This document shows, piece by piece, positions 1-10,214 of a DNA stretch of 64,000 nucleotides. The position numbers and the translations under genes are program-made. Numbering within the stretch: the first letter of the stretch is position 1; every line of letters begins with the position of its first letter. Below the pieces are notes generated by a model. That model saw nothing but the letters and a program-made list of their open reading frames with translations, was not told where the DNA came from and ran no database searches. This stretch comes from Xiphophorus maculatus. Its lineage: Eukaryota; Chordata; Actinopteri; Cyprinodontiformes; Poeciliidae. The stretch spans positions 18,061,479-18,125,478 of the forward strand of contig NC_036450.1 in the NCBI RefSeq assembly GCF_002775205.1, given 5' to 3'.

Positions 1-139
1 AGTCCGTTGGCAGTTTCATAGTGCTGGGCTTCGGCACCAGCAGCGTTTCCTTCTCAGTGCACTTAGCCGCGCCAGTCGCCAGCAAAAGATGGGAAAGCAA
101 GCCAAAGGCCAAAAGACACACCGTAAAATACCCTGTCAT
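1..139 (-). CDS. First coding exon of an unidentified secreted or membrane protein (partial)
   Basis: The minus strand opens with an ATG at 139 and stays open to the window edge (46 codons). The first ~24 residues are a clear signal peptide: MTGYFTVCLL, then a leucine-rich core (FGLLSHLLLATG) and small residues (GAA) that suit signal peptidase. The mature part begins near KCTEKETLLVPKPST. No donor site is seen before base 1, so the exon continues outside. An acceptor-like TTAG lies just before the ATG, so a non-coding first exon is possible. It is on the same strand as gsdf and about 1.9 kb downstream of it. I do not recognise the family. Signal peptide and frame are seen; everything else is open. 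Confidence 0.5.
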   Translation of the reverse strand, partial: MTGYFTVCLLAFGLLSHLLLATGAAKCTEKETLLVPKPSTMKLPTD

Positions 140-2031
140 TTTGTCCACTAACAAGCTTAAAAGAATACAACTGGTAGTGTTCAGCTGTGAACCCGGGTCC
201 TAATCGGCTGACTGTGAAACTATGCACAAATGCCTTCACCACAAGTAAAAACATCAGAGGCTACCCAGAAGGACAGCAGCGTATTATCGTTTCCCTCAGC
301 ACCACCTGATCTTTTGAATCACACAGCCAATGTTTCTTCAGCTCAGATTTCCCTCCTTCTTGGCGTGACTTCACAAATTCCTACTTGTCAGACAGGCATA
401 GGACTGGATTGAATAAGAGTTTCATAATATTTACTTGTATTTTTTTTTGTGAAAGGACATTGAGGCCATGTATAATTAAATCAGAGGAATAAAAATCTGA
501 ATCTGCTTAAAAGCATTGTAGTAATTTTTTTATTGAAATAATCAAGGGCAGGAAATCACACAATTGATACAAATGATTTCAAAGGCGAAGCAAAGTCCTA
601 AACATTGGATCTAAATGTGTTTATTAAAAGTAGTTGCACACTGTGGAAAAAAAGACATAAACTGTGAGGTAACTTTGTGAAGTTAGTACAAAAATACAAT
701 AAAAATTTTGAAAAAAAAAAAAAATAATAATAATAAAAATCAGAAATCACTACTCGAGAAGTTATTAGAAGTACCCAGAAGAGAACATTAAATCTATTTA
801 AAATTTGTGAATATGTATATTAAAACAAGTGGTGTTTTTTTATCATTAGAGCTCAAACAGAGAAAGAACTGTCTTTCCAGTTAGGATAAGCTTGAAAGTT
901 TTGATAATTAAAAATTACATTAATTAAGTCAAATCCTAACTCTAGCAACAGTGGTGAAGACCATTGTTAGGATCCAAGTGAACCTTAAAACTAGGTTTTA
1001 ATGGTAGAGTGTTTTCCCGTAAGCATCCTGAACGCACCATCACCGCAGTGTAATTATACTAAAAAACATGGAGAATTCCTTGAAAGCTGCATGCCTTTTA
1101 AAGATCACCTAGTACTGACTAAAATCATGTTGTTGTTTCTTTTGTTAGTCTTTTTGTAGTTTGCGTAATCAGATTTGATCAAGTTAAGTGTATTCACATG
1201 GTGCTTTAATTTAATTCTTAATTCTTATGTAGTTAGTGATAAGTGAATAAATACAATTGCATTTTAGATTGCCTTTGTGCTACATTACTACGTGTTGTTG
1301 GTACATAGTACAATTATTTTATTGCTAAATCTCCTTCAAATACCAAGGCTCCTAACTTTACAAGGTTTCTGAAAGATGAATAAATTTGGGAGCTTTGCAG
1401 CCCTGCAGACTTTAAATCTAGCCTTCACAGGGCACTATAAAATTTACACCCTTATTTTTCTAACCTTGGTTAGAGAACAAACCAACATCCTTCCCATGAG
1501 AAGGCATGGTGGCCTCACAATTCAGTTAAGAAATAAAACTGGCCAGTCAAGTATTTGGCAAGACTCTCTCTCACATTTTTAGAGGGAACACAGAGTAACC
1601 GTTAGCAGCTATAAATAAATGACTTGAGAGCACCAGCTACATAGATGGCATCGGAACCACAGTTCTTTTCCAGCTAATAAGGTAGAAAAATCTAAGATTT
1701 GAAAAAAAAAAGACAATATTTTCACATCTAAGCCTATCTTCTAGGTAATGTTTCTTTTTTAAACATCACAATTGTGTCTTTTCCAGAAGCAGGGCCTAAT
1801 TTTCAAGACGTTCAGGCTCAACAAATCTGTTTTTGGTATATGAGAGCAGCAGGAATGAAAACTGAGACGTTGCTTTGGTTCCCACGATCAGTACACAGAG
1901 AAACAATTTAAGATAGAGGGCAGTACAGGTGGGTGATTCAACATCTGAGAAAACAGGTCTGTGTACAAAGATATTTTGGATATGCCAGGTGGCCCAGATC
2001 TCATGCCAAAGACTGCGGGACAGACTTCAGC
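140..2031. other. Gap between the edge gene and gsdf
   Basis: AT-rich DNA holding the upstream flank of the edge gene and the 3' flank of gsdf. A minus-strand AATAAA near 1318-1323 could serve gsdf. There is a short A-run and AAT repeat near 708-735. No other exon was recognised. Confidence 0.4.
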
Positions 2032-3577
2032 TCACTCTGTGCTGGGCTGTGGGGCGTTCCCAGGACCACAGCCGCAGCTGCGGTTCACCTCAATTGGGGA
2101 GATGACGATGGTGCCGGTTTCATCCATGTAGACAATATTCAGTGTTTCCTGCACAGTGGGCTGGCAGCATGGCAAAGGATCCTGAATGCACAAAGGGATC
2201 TAAAGTCAGTCTATATAGCACACTATAGGACCCTATAAATAATAAACATTTAAATGAAATATAAATTATAACTTGATTATATAAACATGTATGGTGTACT
2301 AAAAAAAATCGTCCTACTTTTGCTTTGGAAATTTCAAAGCAAAGCATTTTAAAATCATTTAGCCTAAACACACAGCAGATATTAAATTATGTTATAATCT
2401 TGTGTTTCCCAAACACTTTTTTATCAAACAGGTACATGCAGGGTTACAACCAGAAGGAATGTCTTGCAGTACATTTATTACTTTTGGAAGTAGAGAATTG
2501 AATTGCTCTTGACGATTCCTACCTGTGAGCTGGCATCTTGGACACCGGAGGAGGATGAGGGACATTGCACGGTGCCCTCTGCAGGGTTGCACAGGGCACA
2601 CTGAACAAAGGTCAGGCTCAAAGGATGGATCACCCAGCTGTCCCAGCTAAGGTCTGAAAGGTTACAAAATATAATTATTACAATTAAATAACATTTAAAA
2701 AACAGTCTTGAGTACATTCTAATTTTTAGTCTTCACTCAGTACCTTTCATGGAGATCTCGGAGGCTACAGAGCAACACTTCAGGCCTGTTCTGTTTCCAC
2801 TGTCATGCGATACAGAGTAATCAGTGGCTGCTGGAGAAAGAGGGACATTGTCAGTGTTGGGTACAAACTACTGACACATGGGATTAGATCTGACCACCTG
2901 GAGTTGATTCTTTGTAATATGAATTTCACGTACGTGCCGTCTTTTTTGCAGCTTGAGGAATGAAGCCGATTGTTCTCTGCCACTGCTCACGGATGCTATC
3001 TATCCCACCAGCAGGCAGCTGTGGCTCAGCCTGCAGGTTGAGAGCCCTAAGGAGACCCTTCCTGACCGACTGCAATGACTCGTCCTTGCACCTGAATATT
3101 AAAAACAACATGTTAAAAATGATCAAAACGAATGTATCGACTAAGGTTTTCATTAGAATTTTTTTTAATTTTATTTTATTGCTTAAGTGAACTTATGCAA
3201 TAAATGAAACAAAATAGCACTGCGGAGACGATTGAAAGGGGAGTGGTGCGGTATTTTATGATAAAAGGTTGATGCTTGAAAAGAAAATGTTTGCAAAAAT
3301 GTAAAAAGAAATTACCCTGAGTCACATATAAAGTTTATTATTCATTTATGGTAAATGCTTACACAATGTTTCACATCATAGAAAGACTAATAGAAGATTA
3401 TATTCTACATGCACAGAAGAATATAAAGACTTAAATCATATTTTCTATAACTGACCTTTGATGAGACAATGAAGAAATAGCAGGGACTGTAGGCTCCTCA
3501 TTGGATGGATGCAAGACAAATGCAGTCGTCTTCGAAAAACCAAGAAGTGCCATCATGCCAATGAATGCAAAATACAT
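2032..3577 (-). CDS. gsdf: Gonadal soma derived factor (TGF-beta superfamily), complete
   Basis: Fish-type secreted TGF-beta relative made by somatic cells around germ cells, acting in early gonad and sex differentiation (family knowledge). Exons (complement): 3456-3577, 2934-3091, 2744-2830, 2523-2653, 2032-2181; phases join cleanly to give 215 residues. Residues 1-19 are a signal peptide (MYFAFIGMMALLGF...TTA). The C-terminal knot shows CC at 112-113, the TGF-beta-like stretch DLSWDSWVIHPLSL at 123-136, C141/C144, C171/C172 and the final CGC at 202-204. The C141-A-L-C144 step lacks the glycine of the usual CxGxC, a known Gsdf trait. N-glycosylation sequons are at 106 and 199. No clear RxxR furin site is seen. 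Exon 3 has two adjacent AG acceptors (2831 or 2828). The start at 3577 is chosen because it begins the signal peptide; an in-frame ATG at 3637 would add a non-signal leader. Lies beside ppef2/nup54 as expected. Confidence 0.9.
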
Positions 3578-3712
3578 GCTGGGATGTGGAGTGAGGCCAA
3601 GGCTGGTTCCAAAAGAATAAAGATGGCAGTTCTTCACAGATGTCTTCTTGGACGAGGTGTGGAGACGAGGATGCTGCGCAAGGTACTGTTACACGGGGTC
3701 TGGGAACCTGAG

Positions 3713-3720
3713 CTTTTATT
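3713..3720 (-). promoter_or_regulatory. gsdf: TATA-like box of gsdf
   Basis: The minus strand reads AATAAAAG about 136 bases before the gsdf ATG, which would place transcription start near 3685. It is an imperfect TATA match. The position is inferred, not measured. Confidence 0.4.
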
Positions 3721-3736
3721 TTCATTCAAGACAGTG

Positions 3737-3745
3737 TGACCTTGA
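3737..3745 (-). promoter_or_regulatory. gsdf: SF-1 (Nr5a1) type site upstream of gsdf
   Basis: The minus strand reads TCAAGGTCA, an exact match to the classical SF-1/Ad4BP half-site (YCAAGGYCA). It sits 17 bases upstream of the TATA-like box. SF-1 is a gonadal and steroidogenic activator, so the site suits a gonad gene. A single 9-base match can occur by chance. Confidence 0.5.
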
Positions 3746-3753
3746 GATATTTA

Positions 3754-3760
3754 ACATTGT
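3754..3760. promoter_or_regulatory. gsdf: DMRT-type core upstream of gsdf
   Basis: The plus strand reads TTTAACATTGTTGTC here; the core ACATTGT and the following TG match the DMRT1 consensus around TACATTGTTGC. It begins 9 bases beyond the SF-1 type site. Dmrt1 is reported in fish as an activator of gsdf, so the pairing is suggestive. Confidence 0.45.
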
Positions 3761-4045
3761 TGTCTTGTCCCAACTCTGTGTGAAAAAGTGCAAGGAGGAC
3801 GGTCCGACAGAGGAAGACTAGTAGACTCAAGACAAACACACCAGCAGGAAAGGTGGGAAGAAGACAAAATTAACAGAGCCACACGTGTTGCAGTATGCAC
3901 TTGAAAGTACAACAGTGTCACAGGACAGAGCTGTGACTGTTCCAGCCGAGTGACTTAATATTATATCAGCTCCTGGAGTCACATTTACAGGTGATGCTCT
4001 TTTGATGTTTTGGAGTTCGTTCTGCCAAAATTTGTGTAATTACCG

Positions 4046-4215
4046 TACACTGTCTTGCAAAAGTATTCACACATTTTGAGCATTTTTATTTTTAAATTGA
4101 TTTATTTTTTACATATATTCAGGTTCCAAACACAAACGTCAATCTATTTCAATAAGATTTTATGTTACATCCAAAGCAAAGTACCACAAACATGAGTATA
4201 AGGTGATAAGCATCC
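4046..4215. mobile_element. Tc1-like terminal repeat fragment
   Basis: After a TA, the sequence CACTGTCTTGCAAAAGTATT followed by a stretch like TTTTATGTTACATCCAAAGC is the typical outer end of a fish Tc1-like transposon. No transposase follows, so this is a solo end or a deleted copy. Confidence 0.6.
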
Positions 4216-4280
4216 TTAGAGCATGATGCTGACTTCATGTGCTTGGGGTGATGTACTACATGTACACTTACTTACATATA

Positions 4281-4647
4281 CAGCTCTGGGAAAAATTAAG
4301 AGATCACTTAAAATGATCAGTTCCTCTGATTGAACTTTTTATAGGTATATGTTTGAGTAAAATGAACATTGTTATTTTATTCTATGAACTATTGACAACA
4401 TGTCCCAGAAATTCTAATCATAAATTTTGTATTTAGTTGCAGAAAATGAGAAATGGTCAAAAAAATGAGAAACGATGCAGTGCTTTCAGACCTCAAATAA
4501 TGCAAAGAAAACAAGTTCACATTAACTTAGACACAATAGTACCAATGTTTTCACTCAGGAGGAATTCAGAAGTCAATATTTGGAGGAATAACTACAAAGT
4601 TTTCAATGGGGTTCAGAGCAGTGGTCTCTTAATTTTTTCCAGAGCTG
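4281..4647. mobile_element. Non-autonomous Tc1/mariner MITE, copy 1
   Basis: Begins CAGCTCTGGGAAAAATTAAG and ends with its inverted form (CTTAATTTTTTCCAGAGCTG), flanked on both sides by TA (4279-4280 and 4648-4649), the Tc1/mariner target duplication. The inside keeps the left end of a longer fish Tc1-like element plus a short piece of the body (AATGGGGTTCAG) before the right end; the transposase is deleted. A second copy lies at 7595-7910. It sits about 700 bases upstream of gsdf. Confidence 0.85.
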
Positions 4648-4649
4648 TA

Positions 4650-6520
4650 TATATGGGTCTGTTCGTGTCTGGCCTTGTATTTGGTACATTGTGGGTACTA
4701 ACTGCTCCTTATGGGGCCCCATAAGAAGAAGTGCTGTTTTGGGGTTAGGGATTATGTGGCTTGAGTTTAGATTAGATTTAGGTTGATGGTAATGGTAATT
4801 GTTAGGGTAAGTATCAGGGTTAGACTATAGAAATGAATGAACAATGAATGCAAGCCAATGTAAAGTCTTTCTGAAGAGAGAAATACATACTGTGTGTGTA
4901 GGTGCATGCATGTATGTGTGTGATGAAAAAAAGATTGAAAAAAGATACAGATAAAAAAAATGTAGCTCAGGTTTTCTATTGTGAACATATATTTATGTAA
5001 GGAGTTAAAGATTGCTCCTGAGCTTTTGGTTTAATTTGTTAGTTGAACTTTGACATGTACAGAGTAGTGAAAGATAATTACCCATTGCTACTGAGGAAAA
5101 GAATACCTGGAGTTTGTTTAGTTTAGATAAGAGTGGTCATAGTTGTGAAATTTGAGGTTGATTTGTTTATGGAGCATTAGCAGCTAAACCTCCCTCCTGA
5201 TTCTTTTTCCAGTTATTTGAGCTTTGCAGCATTTCTTTTGTAAGTCAGAAAGGCATAATTGTATATTAGCCTAAGTTATCTGTACCTCCTGATTGATTAT
5301 TAACTCTGAATGTTAGCTGTATTTTAACAATAATTTACTGAACTTACATCTATGTGTAAATTTTTTTTAGCCAATAGCAAATATGCGAAATCATGTTAAT
5401 TTGCTTATGTTTCTGATAAAAATAAATAAATCAAAATAACTCAATAGGGGCAATATTTTGTATTTTCCAGGCACAGAGTGCCATTTAGAGCACAATTAAG
5501 TTGTTACAAAAATTCTATATTTCAAATGGAACTTAAAAGAAATTTCAGTTCCCAATTGGATGCTGTGATTTTTGATTAACAATACAGAAAACATATTTTT
5601 ATTTATATATTTTTAAATGGAAAGAAAAAAACAGCGACCATTCAGGAAGCACAACAGCTTTATTTCATTTCTTATTTTCCAGTTTGAGATCCACCCCGGT
5701 GTGCTGATGATGGCTCCTAGCCACACCACTTGAACAAGCTCGAGCTTGTGTTATCTCAGAGTTTAACCGGGGTCAAACTTGTGCAAGACTTGGATGTTAG
5801 ACACGCAAGAGGTTACAGAGGCTAAGGGGCAGCTGTGCCACCCTGAGCGGGGGTGTCTGCAGGTGCACCTCTGTGTGAATGTACAACCAGATCCCTTGTA
5901 TATATTTGGGTTAAACCAAAAATATCAAATAGTCTTGTGATGGATTCAATCTAGATTTAAAATATGTTAAGAATTGCACAAAACTGTAGACCATGATATC
6001 TGCATATGGTTAATTATCTGCTTTTATGCATCTCTCATTTCTTGGCTTGAAATCACAGTGAGCTGCCTCACATGATAAACACAACAACATCGTTATTCTT
6101 CTGCAGTCATTTATCAAGGACACGGTAAAAATGCAACAAACAAATCCGAAAAATTGCTGCAGGTGATGTTATCTGGAAATGTAGAAAAAAAAAAAAAGAC
6201 GTCTCGGGGTTAAGAGTTGCAGTACACAGTAGCGCTTTGTCCTTAGGTTCCCTCAAATAAGATCCCCTTGCCAAAAACGAAGCACAAGTAAAAACTTTCT
6301 CATGAGGCCCAAAATGGGGCATTGCTCAGGTGCACTTGATATCAAACCATATTTCAGCAGAGAGCCAGAGGAATGTCTGCTACAAGCAGAAACAAGACAG
6401 AAGAAACCATGAGAGGAATTTTAAGTGCCGACCATGATCAGAATGTTGCGTGTTAGATTTGGACCTGGAGAAATAAAACAAGCGGGAGCTTTGTAGCAGT
6501 TAACACTTGTGTATCACAGT
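4650..6520. other. Spacer without recognised gene
   Basis: AT-rich sequence. A locally GC-richer block at about 5690-5870 stands out (TCCACCCCGGTGTGCTGATG, then GGGGCAGCTGTGCCACC) but has no long reading frame and was not recognised as a repeat. Confidence 0.3.
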
Positions 6521-6529
6521 GCTATACCG

Positions 6530-6970
6530 TGTTTATACCCTATAAATGTACACATTTTGTGAGGTTAAACCAAATATTTGAAGAGTAGCATGCATTTGTA
6601 GTCAGACGCTTTACTTTGACACCCCTAAACAAGATCCTGTCTTCAGAGTTATCAATTCATTAAACAGCTTGTTTTTAACCGAATCTTAAGCTATTCTATG
6701 GCAATCCGGCCATTAGACGTCCTGTTGCAGTTTGCCACAAACAATGAAGGAATACACAATCTGTACACTGTACATAATCCACCCCAACTCTAAGGGATGG
6801 TGGTGGCAGCATTCTGCTTTGGGGATGCTTTGCAGGTTGCAAAAGCCTTGAGTTGGGCAGAAGAAGCTTGAACTTTGGAAAGAATAATGAGTAAAAGAGT
6901 AATTTTCTAGAGATGTATAGCTGATTGAGACATACCTCCAAATACTTACACATGTAACTGCAGCAAAAAG
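6530..6970 (+). mobile_element. Decayed Tc1-like transposon fragment
   Basis: TAGCATGCATTTGTAGTCAG followed by TTTACTTTGACACCCCTAAA resembles the 5' part of the common fish Tc1-like element. GGATGGTGGTGGCAGCATTC followed by TGGGGATGCTTTGC matches its transposase DNA around the GGG(S/I)MLWGCF region. The middle is deleted and the frame is broken. Confidence 0.65.
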
Positions 6971-7594
6971 TGACCTTTTCTGATGTGGTCTATCAAATAA
7001 AATTCCAATAAAATCTATTAATGTCACATTGATGAGGACCCAAATGCAAATAGGACACCGGTAGACATGGGATGGAATATGGAATGATGGATTTAAACAT
7101 TTTAAATCATAGTAGCTTATTAAAAGACACAAGAAAAATCAACAAAGGAACCACTGCAGAAACCTGCAAGGAGCAGTTAAAGTGAGAGAACTTAAAAACT
7201 GTGGAGGTGTAAGTGTGACATGTAAATCAGGTGCGTACTGTCAGATTTGGGAACTGAGAACAAGAGACTAATGGCAAGACAGAAACATGGAATAGATAGA
7301 AGAACAGCAAACCCTGAGTAAACAGGGATAAATATAGAAAATATAGAAATAACTCAAAACGCAAGATTCAAAATACTTCTGTGTTTTGGATGAAGAAGAA
7401 AACTCTGTGATTGACAATTTAAGTATTAAAAAAAATTATTGGCATGCTCTTACTGCATATATTCTATGTAAATATAAATTTTTACAATGTATATTTTATA
7501 TAACAATGTCAAAGCATTTATTTGATCAAGTTATTTCATTATTCAGTAAAGGTTGGGACAGTTGAGATGCATGTTATATGATCTGTTATCCATA

Positions 7595-7910
7595 CAGCTC
7601 TGGAAAAAATGAAGGGACCATTTAAAATGATCAGTTTATTTAACTTTTTATAGCTATATGTGTAAGTAAAGCCAATATTGTTCCTTTTTTCTATGAAGTA
7701 CTGACAACATGTCTCTGAAATTTAGTATTCATTTGCAGAAAATGAGAACTGGTCAAAAATAACAAAAAGATTATGTGCTTTCAGACCTAAAATAGTGCAA
7801 AGAAAACAAGCTCATATTCATTTAGGAACAACAATACTAATAAAGAGTTGGAATAACCATGAGATTTTCAATGAGGTTCAGTGCAGAGGTCTTTTTTTCC
7901 CCCACAGCCG
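7595..7910. mobile_element. Non-autonomous Tc1/mariner MITE, copy 2
   Basis: Starts CAGCTCTGGAAAAAATGAAG after TA (7593-7594) and ends with a decayed inverted end before TA (7911-7912). The interior matches copy 1 over nearly its whole length (for example TTTCAGACCTAAAATAGTGC and GCAGAAAATGAGAACTGGTC). More diverged than copy 1, so probably older or under no constraint. Confidence 0.8.
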
Positions 7911-8309
7911 TATGTATTCAGTTTTTGATGTTTACTTTCAGTGAAATATTTTCAAGTTGCTATTTTGTCATTTGTACCCATCTAAAGAGATTAAATCCTT
8001 TAGCGAATGCGATATCGTTTACCTGTTTCATGGATTTGTACTATAAAACATTTGTGAGCTGCTCGACAAGTCTCAACAATTCTGCTGAGGGCTTGGTCAC
8101 AGGTATCAATATGTCCCATTATCTGCAGGTCTGAACTTCTCCTAGCATTGGCATGACTGTCATAATTGTATGACTGTTAACACGTACACACATACAAAAA
8201 TACAAGTGATGTTTATTTGTTTATTAAGATTTCCGTTAGCTGCAGTAGAACTACAGATATTCTTACTGTGGTCCAACAGAATTATGTTTACATAAAAGAA
8301 AAAATGTAT

Positions 8310-8720
8310 ACACTTACCTTGAACAAAGCAAAAATAGATTTTATTTGCACTTTCCATTTACACAACAAATTGCAATCATTATTTTCTACATTCTGTAATA
8401 TTATACACATCACGTTTCAAACATGGATATACAAACAGACACAAACATACACGTACGTGTGTATGACCTGCATCTTTACACACACCTACACATATACTAA
8501 CCTATAATTATACAATGCCCCTGCACATCATACACACTATACTTACTTGGATGCATATTGTTTTATTAATATTTTTAGTAGTGAGTTTGATATGTTTAGG
8601 TAGCAAATTCCATTCAGTCATACGTCTATACAAAACAGTGCATGTGATGGCATTACTCCTTGTTTTAGGTGTGGTAACGTTTCCTACAATTGCATACTTT
8701 GTCACACATTTATGATTCTC
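8310..8720 (-). mobile_element. Possible LINE reverse-transcriptase C-terminal remnant
   Basis: The minus strand of 8508-8705 encodes TEWNLLPKHIKLTTK, which resembles the WN-LP-I motif near the end of fish LINE ORF2 proteins, followed by CA-rich sequence. Short and without other RT motifs, so only a tentative call. Confidence 0.3.
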
Positions 8721-9574
8721 TGCACTAAAGGAGGGGTTTTAAAATAACATAAAAGGCTACTTTAAGATGGATATGTTTCTAATAACAATAATCAGGGATT
8801 ACAGAAATCTGTCTGTTCAGTTTCTTGTGCATAGAGTGATAATAGTCCTGTCATCACACGTCAGTATTGTACGCAGAGCTCTGTTTTGCGTACATCATAA
8901 TTTGTGTAACATGTCTCCAGTAGCATCTGATGTAATGTATATAGTTCATGGCAAATGAATAATACTACAAATAGGTATTTACTATTTATTTTGCAAGTAC
9001 TGAAGTTATTTTTCTTTTTCAAAATAGTTTCTCTTTTATTTGCTCAAGCTATGCCTGTTTGTGTATTTTGCACAGATTCAAAGCTATGTTTTGCAACAGC
9101 ATTTTTAATAAAAAATATGTCAAGGAAACCCGATGCTTTACTTCCTGCCAGATCTATGCCTCCATAGTTCCTACCCTGCAGCAGCTTTTGTTCAGCTCTT
9201 GAAAGGTACTAATTAAAGTTTATTTTATTTTTCACTTGCATAACTCCAATGTTCCTATACGTTGAGATGTCCTCCTCAAACTGTGACAGCTCAAGGGTGA
9301 GAATCCCCTAAGGTTGAAAAGTGATCCTACATGTATTAAATGGGAACAGGCTCCTGCAATAGTTATGCATGTTCTGAACTCGTCCAAGCAGTTATTTGCA
9401 GCGAGAGGAAACTGAGCTCAAATTCCAGCCGGGACCTTGATGCATTGAATTTATTTGTCTATGGGCACAAGGGTGGTCTGTGTGCGTTTTTAAGTGCAAG
9501 TTGTTTGTCGCAACGGTTTCTTATTTTTATTTTTAAAAATAAAAACTGCATTTTGCTACACATTAAGCTATTAT

Positions 9575-9665
9575 TCTGAGTCCTCTCCTTGCCATGGGGT
9601 CCTCCAGGGCTCCATATTAGGTCTTTTCTCATTATATATTCTTCGAAGTGCATTTTTAAAAAGCA
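9575..9665 (+). mobile_element. LINE reverse-transcriptase fragment
   Basis: The plus strand encodes CHGVLQGSILGLFSLYIL, a damaged version of the conserved RT motif (C)GVPQGSILGPLLFSIY of fish non-LTR retrotransposons. The reading frame around it does not extend, so it is a dead fragment. Confidence 0.6.
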
Positions 9666-10214
9666 TAAGATTGCCTTCTGTTGTTGTGCTGGTTTATTTA
9701 GACTTTATTTGCCTTTTCCAGTTAACAAAGACGCATCTACTCAGACTTTGTTGGATTGTTTTAGAATGCATGTACATATATCAATGCACATAAACATCAT
9801 TATCTTCACAAAATAGATTTTGCTTTAACAATCCAACCATGTAAACAAACATAAAGATACTATTGGCTCATTCAATTCTTCTTGCAAGCAATAGTTGGGT
9901 GACAAATTAGCTCAGTTGTCAAGCTAAATTTTTTCACAATGCTTTAAGGTTATGGCCCACATTCCATTGCAAGACTTTAAGGCAGTAATTTATGCCTTAA
10001 TTGCATCTCGTTCTGATCATTGTAGGTATTTGTAACCTGGTCTTGACCTGTAGTCACTTTGGTGCCTGAAAGATGTTCAAAATTCTGCAGTAAGCCTTCT
10101 GACGAGCAAAAACTAATGGTGATTATTTAAGGTAATGGCCCATGGCTGCTATTTTTGACTTAAATTCTTCATACAGTATGAAAAATGTATAGTATGTTTT
10201 TAGATTTTAGTAAC

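Noticed and set aside
6713-7132. 139-codon minus-strand open frame
   Set aside because: It runs antisense through a decayed Tc1-like fragment and has no domain or codon pattern of a real gene.
8515-8715. Hydrophobic 66-codon plus-strand frame that looks like a membrane protein
   Set aside because: AT-rich DNA readily gives hydrophobic frames; the opposite strand looks more like a LINE remnant.
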